A DNA stretch of 64,000 nucleotides from Candidatus Methanomethylophilaceae archaeon (lineage in GTDB: Archaea > Thermoplasmatota > Thermoplasmata > Methanomassiliicoccales > Methanomethylophilaceae). Location: the NCBI GenBank assembly GCA_017524805.1, contig JAFXUX010000030.1, positions 1-64,000 of the forward strand, read 5' to 3'. The position numbers and the translations under genes were made by a program. Positions 43,575 through 51,660 of this stretch are shown here, piece by piece. Positions within the stretch are counted from its first letter, which is position 1; each line of letters starts with the position of its first letter. The notes beneath the pieces are model-generated. The model had not been told where the DNA came from. It searched no databases and saw only the letters and a program-made list of their open reading frames with translations.

Positions 43575-45020
43575 TCATCCTTTGCATGCTCTGATTGCGA
43601 ATCCCTTGGATGATATTCTATCCGCGCTCGGGGGCAGGGTCGGATCCTTGAACGGCTTCGCGGATGCCGGCATGCCCAAACGAGCAAGAACCTCCAGATC
43701 CCATTGCGGTCTCATCTCCTCGGTCAGAGGGAGGCGGGACATGATATCCTCCGTGATGGAAGTGCCTCCGAAACCAAGATCGCGGCGGACGTACATGGGC
43801 ATATCTTCGGCGGATATCCCGCTCAGCTCTTTCTTCCATTGGCCGTCTGTGACTAGAAGAACCCCGCCTTTCCTCAGCACGCGGCAGGCTTCCCTATAAG
43901 CTCCCTCTGGATTGTGCAGACACCAAACGGCATTGCGCATGACGACGGCGTCGAATGTCCCGCTATCGAAGGGCAGATCGGCAGCATCGCCGACTTGCAT
44001 GATCCCTTCCGGCGAATTGAGCCGGGCCAATTCTATGGCAAGCCTGTTCGAATCGATGCCGATCGCTTCATACCCTGCTCTGCGAAGGGCCTCAGTAACA
44101 GCGCCTCCTCCGCATCCGACATCAAGGACCTTAGACCCTTCCGGCAGCCCCAGGGAGCGGACATATGCTTCGGCAGACCCGTTTTCCAGCGCCATCGCCG
44201 AATGCGCGCTCATGCATCCTGAAATCCCGCCCCAATACTCGTCCAAGAATACTCTGTCATACTCTTCTGGCGATGGTTTGCGGGCTGAGACCGAGAAATA
44301 TTCCATCAGCTGGTATGTGCTCTTGGAATTCGGCTTTTTAAGGGAGGGGATCTCATCGTTTGCTGCAATGTCGACGAAACGCAGCTTCTTGAGGACGTTG
44401 GCATCCCATTTCGGGCGGTCGGTGCCGGCCATGGGGCGGGTCTCCCAGTATTCGGCTCTGATGTGGAAATCATCGCGGTCATCATCGTGGAGCCTGCCAT
44501 CCAATATGTCCTGGCGCATAAGACGGAGGTAATCCAACCCAATAGATTCGTCGAACTGGTTGCGATAGTAGTTCGCGTCTACAACCAGGATAACGCCGTT
44601 CGGAGCGAGAACTCTGCGCCACTCTCTGTAACAGACTTCCAAATCCGGAAGCGTCCAAGTGACGTTGCGATTGACTATCAGATCGAAGGTATCGTCAGGG
44701 AAATCCAGATCATCCGCGCTCATCAGACGGAACTCCGCCTTGACGCCCTGCTGCCTGGCGTTGTCCCTGGCAGCTTCGACCATCGCTTCCGTCGCATCTA
44801 TCCCGATGCAATCATGGCCGGCCCTGTTCAGAATGACCGTGAAAAATCCTGGGCCGGTTCCGATGTCCAAAACCTTGAGGCGATCTTTTTTGGGGGCGAA
44901 AGAAAGCAGGTATCCCAGCCACATCTCTTCCTCCTCATTCTGAAATGAATCTTGGATGTGTTTCTTATATCCCTTCGCGGAACGGGTCCAGTAGTCTATC
45001 GTGATCTCCTCGGCGTCCAT
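43575..45020 (-). CDS. tandem class I SAM-dependent methyltransferase
   Basis: This 481-residue protein contains two complete Rossmann methyltransferase domains. The first has VLDIGTGPGFFTVILNRAGH with the acidic GIDAT end of strand 2. The second has VLDVGCGGGAVTEALRRAGY with GIDSN. Both have their own motif IV and post-motif regions (DLIVNRNVTWTLPD and DAVVMRNAVWCLHN), so this is an internal duplication. Substrate is unknown; small-molecule methyltransferases of the UbiE/COQ5 type are the nearest look-alikes. It is divergent from the metal/cofactor uptake operon across 249 bp of AT-rich DNA. Confidence 0.85.
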   Translation of the reverse strand: MDAEEITIDYWTRSAKGYKKHIQDSFQNEEEEMWLGYLLSFAPKKDRLKVLDIGTGPGFFTVILNRAGHDCIGIDATEAMVEAARDNARQQGVKAEFRLMSADDLDFPDDTFDLIVNRNVTWTLPDLEVCYREWRRVLAPNGVILVVDANYYRNQFDESIGLDYLRLMRQDILDGRLHDDDRDDFHIRAEYWETRPMAGTDRPKWDANVLKKLRFVDIAANDEIPSLKKPNSKSTYQLMEYFSVSARKPSPEEYDRVFLDEYWGGISGCMSAHSAMALENGSAEAYVRSLGLPEGSKVLDVGCGGGAVTEALRRAGYEAIGIDSNRLAIELARLNSPEGIMQVGDAADLPFDSGTFDAVVMRNAVWCLHNPEGAYREACRVLRKGGVLLVTDGQWKKELSGISAEDMPMYVRRDLGFGGTSITEDIMSRLPLTEEMRPQWDLEVLARLGMPASAKPFKDPTLPPSADRISSKGFAIRACKG

Positions 45021-45126
45021 GCTTGCACCTGATAATAGGATTACTATGACAACTAAAATAAAATGCTGTTGACAACACTAAAATAACAATTAAATGAAAA
45101 AAGCATACGCTACATATCAAATTTAG

Positions 45127-45143
45127 AATTACTTATAGTAATT
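45127..45143. promoter_or_regulatory. palindrome in the uptake-operon upstream region
   Basis: AATTACT-TAT-AGTAATT is a perfect 7-3-7 inverted repeat in the 249-bp AT-rich gap between the methyltransferase and the binding-protein gene. It may be an operator or activator site for either gene. Confidence 0.4.
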
Positions 45144-45244
45144 TAAAAGATATTATCAATTGAATACATCTAAATAATTTGATATTTATATTTTTCTTAG
45201 TACTATTGTAAGGAGAAGTATTTATAAAATCAAATAGTTAAGAT

Positions 45245-45263
45245 ACTGGATAGTATATCCAGT
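45245..45263 (+). promoter_or_regulatory. palindrome at the start of the uptake operon
   Basis: ACTGGATA-GTA-TATCCAGT is a perfect 8-3-8 inverted repeat ending six bases before the ATG of the binding-protein gene. A TATA-like TATTTATAAAA lies about 20 bp upstream, so the dyad covers the expected transcription start. It could be a metal-repressor operator or, in RNA, a hairpin over the ribosome-binding region. Confidence 0.55.
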
Positions 45264-45269
45264 GATATC

Positions 45270-46727
45270 ATGAACGGTAAAACGATAGCTATTATCTGCG
45301 CGATCGTAGTGATCGTCGTAGCAATAGCTGCCGCAGCTTTGCTCCTGAATGGAGACTCAAAAAGCGGTGGCGGAGACAAATACACTGTGGGAGAGGACGT
45401 AAAAGCCGATCCCCTTTATGAGAAATTTGATGTTGAAAACGTAGAGAACCTCGTTTTCGGCAATGCTAACAACGATGGCTACCTTAACAACGAAGATCTG
45501 ACCCTCCTCAAACAGTTTGTCGCTGGAACCAAAACTTGGAGCATCGATGCTAACCCGCTCGCCGATACCAACGCAGATGGAAAGGTGACGCAAGAAGATG
45601 TGGATATGCTCCAGAGAATGCTCAACGCCACTTCCAGCACCGAGCAATTCGAAGTTAAATACCTCAACTATTACAAGCGCGTTGCGACATCTCTCTTCCC
45701 CCTGAGAGGCAACATTACTGTCCAGTACAACACTGGATACGATGTTGCGGTTGTCCTCGGCGTTCTTGACGATGTCGTCGGAACTGGACATGGCGGAGAG
45801 AACCACATAAAAGGACTCAGCGAGACCCTTTATCCCGGCCTCAAGAGTCACCTCACCTACATCGACAACGATGCCGGAGACTTCGACGCAGAGAAAATCC
45901 TCGCTACCAAGACCAAGATTGTTCTCGGTGACCCCTATGGAACCACAGACGAATTCGCCAGCGAGATGAAGAAGCTGGACTCAACCTGTACTGTTCTTAA
46001 CTTGCCTCTAAACAGATACCTGAACGGCGTCGACTACACACAGACAATCATTACAATGGGAGTCCTCATGGGGCTTCAGGCTAACACAGCAAAATACGTC
46101 GAATATATCAAAGACATCAACACCTCCATTGATAATGCCATAAAGAATGCTCACGCGTCCTCTAAAACGTATGTCATCTCTTTCCAGCCCTCATCCGCCA
46201 CAAACATCGATCTGGACTGTGTGAACACGATGGCAATGCAGTACAACGACGTCATGAACATGGAAAAGCTCCCCGTTACCTACGCGCTTCCCCCTGTGAC
46301 CAGGTACTACGGCGGAATGTACACCGGACTTGAAGCGGAATATCTCGCTACCAAGAACCCTGAATTCGTCATTTTGGAGCACTATGGCATCGCAGGAAGC
46401 GACACGAGCCTCGAAGATTTCAAGAAAAAAGTCTCGCCTGTAGTCGACTATTTCAGCGTCACCAACGCTTACATGAACGACAAGATTATCGTCATGCCGT
46501 TCGAGCTTATAGGCGGCATTCACGGGCTTGCAACCATATGCTACATCGGATACCTCATGTGGGGCGACGATTACTTCCCCGAAGAGGATGCGATGAACAA
46601 GGTGAACTACTACTTCCAGAACTTCACCAACATGGGCAAAGACATCGACATGTCTGCCGACTACCACTACCTCCCGATAAAGTGCGGTGAGAACCAGAAG
46701 CTCAACGACTACACTCCCGGCGCTTGA
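45270..46727 (+). CDS. ABC substrate-binding lipoprotein-like protein with dockerin-like EF-hand pair (BtuF/FepB type)
   Basis: This 485-residue protein has an N-terminal membrane anchor (IAIICAIVVIVVAIAAAALLL) and a Gly/Ser linker. Two dockerin-type calcium loops follow: N65-N67-D69..D76 in FGNANNDGYLNNEDLTLLKQ and D99-N101-D103..D110 in DTNADGKVTQEDVDMLQRML. Then comes a helical-backbone binding-protein domain of the FepB/BtuF type (VAVVLGVLDDVVGTG ... VILEHYGIAG). It would capture a metal complex or corrinoid outside the membrane. It starts the operon with a FecCD permease and an ATPase. A dockerin module in a binding protein is unusual. Confidence 0.9.
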   Translation: MNGKTIAIICAIVVIVVAIAAAALLLNGDSKSGGGDKYTVGEDVKADPLYEKFDVENVENLVFGNANNDGYLNNEDLTLLKQFVAGTKTWSIDANPLADTNADGKVTQEDVDMLQRMLNATSSTEQFEVKYLNYYKRVATSLFPLRGNITVQYNTGYDVAVVLGVLDDVVGTGHGGENHIKGLSETLYPGLKSHLTYIDNDAGDFDAEKILATKTKIVLGDPYGTTDEFASEMKKLDSTCTVLNLPLNRYLNGVDYTQTIITMGVLMGLQANTAKYVEYIKDINTSIDNAIKNAHASSKTYVISFQPSSATNIDLDCVNTMAMQYNDVMNMEKLPVTYALPPVTRYYGGMYTGLEAEYLATKNPEFVILEHYGIAGSDTSLEDFKKKVSPVVDYFSVTNAYMNDKIIVMPFELIGGIHGLATICYIGYLMWGDDYFPEEDAMNKVNYYFQNFTNMGKDIDMSADYHYLPIKCGENQKLNDYTPGA

Positions 46728-46735
46728 GATCAATT

Positions 46736-46758
46736 GATGGCCCCTTCGGGGTGCCATC
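46736..46758 (+). promoter_or_regulatory. intercistronic stem-loop after the binding-protein gene
   Basis: GATGGC (46736-46741) pairs with GCCATC (46753-46758), enclosing a CCC-TTC-GGG hairpin, and is followed by CCCCTTCTTTC. It sits between the binding protein and permease genes, where a partial terminator or RNA-stabilising element would allow more binding protein than permease. Confidence 0.5.
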
Positions 46759-46782
46759 CCCTTCTTTCAAAGTGGTGCTGAA

Positions 46783-47940
46783 ATGACATATTATGAGGAT
46801 ACCACGAAGGACCCGATGCTCAGCTCTAAAGTGATAGATCTGGTTGACACATGGGACGAAGGTATCGAAAGCACGGATGCTCAATTCAAGAGCACGCTGA
46901 AGCAATATAACAAGCTGATAAAATACAAGTATCTGTTCATCGCCATCTGTGTCGCGATCATTTTCATAGTCGCGGGTTATTCCATTTCTCTTGGCGCATA
47001 CGACATCTCTTTCTGGGACACATACGATTACCTTTGGAGACACATCACGGGTTCGATAGGCGATTCCGCTGAGGACATGGCGAAAGACCGCATAATATGG
47101 GACTACAGGCTCCCGCGCATAATATTCGCTATAGCAGGCGGTGCGGCGCTTGCAGTTGTCGGTGCCGTGATGCAGAGCATTCTGAAGAATCCTTTGGCGG
47201 ATTCTTATACAACCGGAGTCTCCTCTGGGGCTGGCTTTGGAGCTGCCTTCGCCATCTCCTTAGGCCTCACGATGGGAAACTCCTGGATCCTCATAATTTT
47301 CGCGTTCTGCTTCGCGCTTATCCCCACTATGGTGATCATAGCGGTCTCGAGGCTTTCCAATGCGGCTCCGACCACCATGATAATGGCCGGGATAGGCATC
47401 ATGTACGTGTTCAACGCTGCGACTTCCGTCCTCATGCTTTGGTCGGATCCCAACGCGATGAAAGATATCTACGCCTGGCAGATAGGATCTCTCAGCAACA
47501 AAGGGGTCACGATAGACAACGTCCCATTGGTGCTGATCTGCAGCATAGTAGGCGTGTTCATCCTTTGGCTGAGCTCCGGAAAGATAAACGTTCTTGCTAC
47601 AGGCGACGAAAGCTCCAAAGCCCTTGGGATAGACGCTGACAAGCTCAGGATAATCCTTCTGCTGATCTCAGGCGTCCTCGCCTCTGCCATCGTCAGTTTC
47701 GTCGGATTGGTGGGATTCGTTGGGCTGGTGACGCCGCACATATGCCGCATATTCATCGGAGCGGACAACAAATACCTCATCCCAGCCTCCGCCATATCCG
47801 GAGGGATGATAATGCTGTGCGCGGATCAGATAGGAAGAAGCTTGATATCGACCCCGTTGCCGGTCGGTGTTGTCATGGCATTCATCGGCGGACCTGTGTT
47901 CCTCTGGCTCATACTCAGAAGAAGCGAGAAGGTGTGGTGA
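46783..47940 (+). CDS. FecCD/BtuC-type ABC transporter permease
   Basis: This 385-residue membrane protein of the FecCD family has about ten helices. The N-terminal soluble stretch of about 50 residues is longer than usual. Family blocks are LPRIIFAIAGGAALAVVGAV, SSGAGFGAAFAISLG, GFVGLVTPHICRIFIGADNK and the C-terminal PLPVGVVMAFIGGPVFLWLI. It carries iron-siderophore, heme or cobalamin-type substrates. It is the middle gene of the operon; the ATPase follows after 2 bp. Confidence 0.94.
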   Translation: MTYYEDTTKDPMLSSKVIDLVDTWDEGIESTDAQFKSTLKQYNKLIKYKYLFIAICVAIIFIVAGYSISLGAYDISFWDTYDYLWRHITGSIGDSAEDMAKDRIIWDYRLPRIIFAIAGGAALAVVGAVMQSILKNPLADSYTTGVSSGAGFGAAFAISLGLTMGNSWILIIFAFCFALIPTMVIIAVSRLSNAAPTTMIMAGIGIMYVFNAATSVLMLWSDPNAMKDIYAWQIGSLSNKGVTIDNVPLVLICSIVGVFILWLSSGKINVLATGDESSKALGIDADKLRIILLLISGVLASAIVSFVGLVGFVGLVTPHICRIFIGADNKYLIPASAISGGMIMLCADQIGRSLISTPLPVGVVMAFIGGPVFLWLILRRSEKVW

Positions 47941-47942
47941 GA

Positions 47943-48776
47943 ATGACCAAAATAGAGCTCAAAGACGTATCGTTCGGATACAGCAATGATAAGATCGTTC
48001 TCAGAGATGTGAATCTTCTTCTGGAGGAGCCGGGACTTTACTGCATAGTCGGGCCTAACGGAGTTGGGAAGTCCACCATAGTCAAATGTCTCAACAAGAT
48101 CAATATCCCGCAGAAAGGAAAGATCTTCGTAGACGACGTGGACATATCCACGATGCATTTCAAAGAACTGGCCAAGAAAATCGGCTACGTTCCCGTCTTC
48201 TCTCAGGACGCATTCTCGATGAGCGTAGTAGATACGATAATGGTCGGGAGATACAACCATAACAAAGACTGCACCAGAGAAGAGAACCTCAAGAAAGTCT
48301 ACGAAGCCATGAAGCTCCTGCATGTCGAAGGCTTGGCATACAAGAAATTCAACCAGATCTCCGCGGGGCAGCACCAAAAAGTTGCCATCGCCAGAGGAAT
48401 CGTCCAAGAGACCCCGGTCCTTATTCTTGACGAGCCGACAGCCAACTTGGACGTCAAATATCAGGTCTATGTGATGGAGATGCTCAGAGCCATCGCAGAG
48501 AAACGTGATATGATTGTGCTCACCATCAGCCACGATCTGAACATAACCGCAAAGTATGCGCATAAAGTGATAATGCTGGCCAGACCGGGAGTCATCCATG
48601 CAGTAGGGTCCCCAGAGGAAGTCCTCACAGCGGAGAACATAACCGAGGTCTATGGCGTCAACTGCCGCGTAATCGAAGACGATACAGACACGCCCAATGA
48701 CAATATCCCCACTTCCAAGATCAAAGTCCCTCACATAATACTGGGAGAGGCATTGATCGTCGATGGCGAGGAATGA
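47943..48776 (+). CDS. FepC/BtuD-type ABC transporter ATP-binding protein
   Basis: The product has 277 residues from ATG 47943; earlier in-frame ATGs lie within the permease gene. Walker A is VGPNGVGKSTIVKCL, the signature region ISAGQHQKVAIARGI, Walker B VLILDEPTANLD and switch TISHDLN. It drives the uptake system formed with the permease and the dockerin-bearing binding protein. The end of the gene is followed by the SRP RNA on the same strand. Confidence 0.95.
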   Translation: MTKIELKDVSFGYSNDKIVLRDVNLLLEEPGLYCIVGPNGVGKSTIVKCLNKINIPQKGKIFVDDVDISTMHFKELAKKIGYVPVFSQDAFSMSVVDTIMVGRYNHNKDCTREENLKKVYEAMKLLHVEGLAYKKFNQISAGQHQKVAIARGIVQETPVLILDEPTANLDVKYQVYVMEMLRAIAEKRDMIVLTISHDLNITAKYAHKVIMLARPGVIHAVGSPEEVLTAENITEVYGVNCRVIEDDTDTPNDNIPTSKIKVPHIILGEALIVDGEE

Positions 48777-48874
48777 AACCATTCGCACGGACTGGTTCCG
48801 TGCATTTTCCTTATCCTCCGCATATAGAAACAAAAAGAAAGCTATTTTAAACAGACTGCTATACGGTATTGTCT

Positions 48875-49176
48875 GGCTTGGCCGGGGCGCTTGGCGTGCC
48901 CTACACCCGAAATCGTCAATACGCGGGGGCGACAGCAGGGGACGGCCCCGCTGAACCATCAAGCCCATCGAGTGACAATGATATCTTGTCCTGTAGAGTC
49001 GGAGTAAGCGTGGAAGACGGTCGGAGGGTCGTTGTTCGCGCCTTATCGGGGGAACCGGGTCAGGTCCTGACGGGAGCAGCCTTACCTTGAGCGGCTGACG
49101 TTTACGGGAAAGCAGGGTTGAGAAGCGGAATGGCAAACTTGGTGCGGGATGAGGAGTCAACCTCTGTGGCCAGGCT
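48875..49176 (+). ncRNA. 7S signal recognition particle RNA
   Basis: About 300 nt with the SRP S-domain signature GGGTCAGGTCC and ACGGGAGCAGCC near 49057-49081 (helix 8, SRP54-binding). The ends pair as helix 1: GGCTTGGCC at 48875-48883 with GGCCAGGC at 49168-49175. This is the full-length archaeal form with Alu and S domains. A TATA-like TTTTAAA lies about 27 bp upstream. The exact ends are estimated from the terminal stem. Confidence 0.92.
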
Positions 49177-49183
49177 CTCTATT

Positions 49184-49687
49184 TCATTCTAAGCGCTTAA
49201 GAGCCTCGGCGGCGATTTTCAGACCCTGATCGGCCGCTTTGGAGTACCAAAAGATCGCATCCCCATCGACCGTACCGTTCTCGCATAGCTCGGCGTAACT
49301 TAGCTGCGCTTGGGCGTGCCCGTTCTCCGCGGCCTTAAGATACATTGCGGCGGCCTTCGCCATAGACTGCGGAACACCGTACCCATTCTCGTACATCTGC
49401 CCCAAAGCGTATTGGGCCTCCGGATGTCCTTGATCGGCGGCCTTGGAATACCAATAGACTGCTTTCTCATAGCTCCTGCCGGCCATCGGAGACTTATAAT
49501 AGCAATATCCCAGCATGTATTGCGCTTCTATGTGGCCGGCCATCGCGGCTTCCTCGAATCTCTCCGCCGCAGCCTTGAATGATTCGGAATCGTCCTCTCC
49601 CTCGATCAAAGTCATCCCGGCTTTGAAAGCCTTATCAGCTTTGGCTTCCGATAAGGGAGCGTCGCTTCTGCCGCCGAAAAGCCTCAT
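49184..49687 (-). CDS. Sel1-repeat protein
   Basis: The product has 167 residues from ATG 49687, whose ATGA overlaps the stop of the upstream AIR-synthase-like gene; the longer start at 49711 is less likely. It contains about four Sel1 repeats, for example AQYMLGYCYYKSPMAGRSYEK, AQYALGQMYENGYGVPQSMAK and AQLSYAELCENG. No signal peptide is seen, so it is a cytoplasmic interaction protein of unknown partner. It begins MRLFGGRSD, similar in style to the N-terminus of the Sel1 protein near 4.0 kb (MVFGWLRRKG). Confidence 0.85.
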   Translation of the reverse strand: MRLFGGRSDAPLSEAKADKAFKAGMTLIEGEDDSESFKAAAERFEEAAMAGHIEAQYMLGYCYYKSPMAGRSYEKAVYWYSKAADQGHPEAQYALGQMYENGYGVPQSMAKAAAMYLKAAENGHAQAQLSYAELCENGTVDGDAIFWYSKAADQGLKIAAEALKRLE

Positions 49688-50667
49688 TCCAAAGGCCTCC
49701 CGACAACGCATCCGGTGATGATATCCTCGCGGAAATCGAATACCACTGCGGTCTCATCCCCGTCGGTTATGCGCAGAACGCGAGAAGCATCGACTTTGCC
49801 GACGATGGCGCCTTCGCATCCGCATCCTGCGAAAATGGAAATTATCTCCGCAGAGTTTTCGTGGGGGCAGGCGAACACGAAACCGCATCCTTGGTAGGTG
49901 AAAGCCCATCTGATGGGATCGACGCCTTCTGGGATCGGTATGCTGCGGATATCGACCGTTCCGCCTCTGGCCGAAGACTCCAGCATCATGCCCAACGTGC
50001 CGATGTGCCCGGGGTTGCTCATGTCCTTGCATGCGTGGGCCAGATGCCTCTCGCCAACGATGGCCACGGCTTCCATCTGCGCCCTCACGATCTCATCGGT
50101 TTTGTCCATGGTGGTGACGTATGCGTACGGGATGTTGTCCGGATACCATCCGACGGTGTCTATTACGAACACGATGTCGTCGCCCGCCACTGCCGTGCTG
50201 CTGAGCAGGATGGCATCCTTGCGGACTATCCCGACGATGGACATGTCGATGGCGTCGTAATCGCAGTCGGGATGCGTGTGGCCTCCGACCACCGGCACCG
50301 CGAATTTCCTTATCCCTTCCTGGATCCCGCGGATGATGCCAGACGAATCCCCTCCTCCGCCGAGGGACATGACATCGACCATACCCAACGGCCTTCCGCC
50401 CATGGCCGCTATGTCGTTGACGTTGACGAGGACGGAGAAATAGCCGGCCATATACGGATCGGATTCCATAAGGGACTGCATGATCCCGTCGGCCGCGAAA
50501 AGGATGTATTGGTCGCCGACATCCAGCGCCGCGGCATCCTCGCCTTCCGCCGCGAATACGTGAGGGAATCCGGCGGTGGGAAGGAGATCCACTACGTCGC
50601 GTATCTTCCTCTTCCTCGTGACGCCTGGGAAAGATCTTATCGCATCGGCCATTTCTTTGACGGACAT
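49684..50667 (-). CDS. AIR synthase-related protein, methanogenesis marker 2 type
   Basis: This 327-residue protein of the PurM/SelD/ThiL/HypE superfamily has a Gly-rich N-terminal part with conserved acidic ATP-binding residues (EDAAALDVGDQY, NVNDIAAMGGRPLGMVD) and VVGGHTHPD. The fit is to the methanogen-specific AIR-synthase-like marker (marker 2) rather than to PurM, judged by its N-terminus and length; this is from memory of the family. The substrate is unknown. It sits in a tight cluster after corA, whose stop codon is followed directly by its ATG, and before the Sel1 gene. Confidence 0.75.
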   Translation of the reverse strand: MSVKEMADAIRSFPGVTRKRKIRDVVDLLPTAGFPHVFAAEGEDAAALDVGDQYILFAADGIMQSLMESDPYMAGYFSVLVNVNDIAAMGGRPLGMVDVMSLGGGGDSSGIIRGIQEGIRKFAVPVVGGHTHPDCDYDAIDMSIVGIVRKDAILLSSTAVAGDDIVFVIDTVGWYPDNIPYAYVTTMDKTDEIVRAQMEAVAIVGERHLAHACKDMSNPGHIGTLGMMLESSARGGTVDIRSIPIPEGVDPIRWAFTYQGCGFVFACPHENSAEIISIFAGCGCEGAIVGKVDASRVLRITDGDETAVVFDFREDIITGCVVGRPLE

Positions 50668-51645
50668 TCATAACCACCCTGAGCGAGATCGCACTTTCTT
50701 CTTTTTCCAAAGGTTTCCTGTGCGCAGGAACACCGCCGCGATAAGGCACCCGATTATCATGACCACCACGATCAGCTTCCACATGTCGTAGTAATCGGCC
50801 AATGGAAGCCTGACGTTCATGCCGAAGAAGCTGGCTATGATCGTCGGTATCGACATTATGAGAGTGATGATCGTGAGGGACTTCATGACGGTGGACAGGG
50901 AATTGTTCATGTCCGCCTCCACCAGCTGGCGGGTACCTTTGACGATCTGGCTGTAGGTGTCGGTCATCTCCAGAGCCTGGTTCATCTCGATTATCACGTC
51001 GTCCAGCAGGTCCTTGTCCTCCTCGCTGGAGACGAAACGTGATTGTCTTGCCAGCCTTCCGACGACGGTCGAATTGACCGACAGAGACGTCTTGAAGTAT
51101 ACCAGGTTGGATTCCAGCTCGTGCAGCTCGAAAAGATCGTCCCTCTCGGTTTTGACGCGGATCGACCTTTCCATCGCGAGCCTTCTGGACTCGATGTACT
51201 TGAGATCGGTCTGATAGTCCTGCGCAATCTTGTAAAGCATCTGCAGGACGAAGCGGGGCCTGTTCGCTATGTTGACCGGCCCGTGGACGCTGACCTTATT
51301 CTTGATGAGGCCGCCCATCCCCAGCGTCTCCACCAGGGATACGGTGACGATGGCGGTATCTGTGATCGCTATGGCCAGGGGGAACGTGGTGTATTCCAAT
51401 TTGTCGTTCCTCCATTCCTGCGCGGGGACGTCTATGACTATGAGGGTGTAGTCTATGTCGACCTCAGCCCTCGACCCTTCCTCGTCGTCGAGAGCCGCCG
51501 TGAGAACCTCCACATCTATGCCCAGAGCGTTCTGGATTTTAGCAATCTCTTCCTTTGAAGGATTGGTCATCTTTATCCATACATCCTCGCCGATATCGCT
51601 CACCTCCACCGGCCCCATATCTCCCATGGCATAGATGCTAAGCAT
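50668..51645 (-). CDS. corA: CorA-type divalent cation channel
   Basis: This 325-residue protein is of normal CorA length. It has a cytoplasmic N-terminal domain, a long helix, then two C-terminal membrane helices with the pore motif GMN in IASFFGMNVRLPLADYYDMW. It mediates Mg2+ (or Co2+/Ni2+) entry. It lies in the same transcription direction as the AIR-synthase-like gene downstream and the M50 protease upstream. Confidence 0.95.
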   Translation of the reverse strand: MLSIYAMGDMGPVEVSDIGEDVWIKMTNPSKEEIAKIQNALGIDVEVLTAALDDEEGSRAEVDIDYTLIVIDVPAQEWRNDKLEYTTFPLAIAITDTAIVTVSLVETLGMGGLIKNKVSVHGPVNIANRPRFVLQMLYKIAQDYQTDLKYIESRRLAMERSIRVKTERDDLFELHELESNLVYFKTSLSVNSTVVGRLARQSRFVSSEEDKDLLDDVIIEMNQALEMTDTYSQIVKGTRQLVEADMNNSLSTVMKSLTIITLIMSIPTIIASFFGMNVRLPLADYYDMWKLIVVVMIIGCLIAAVFLRTGNLWKKKKVRSRSGWL

Positions 51646-51660
51646 TTCCTCCCTCCTTGA

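Noticed and set aside
47826-49160. 444-codon minus-strand frame across the ABC ATPase and SRP RNA
   Set aside because: It runs through an RNA gene and a well-supported coding gene and shows no domain.
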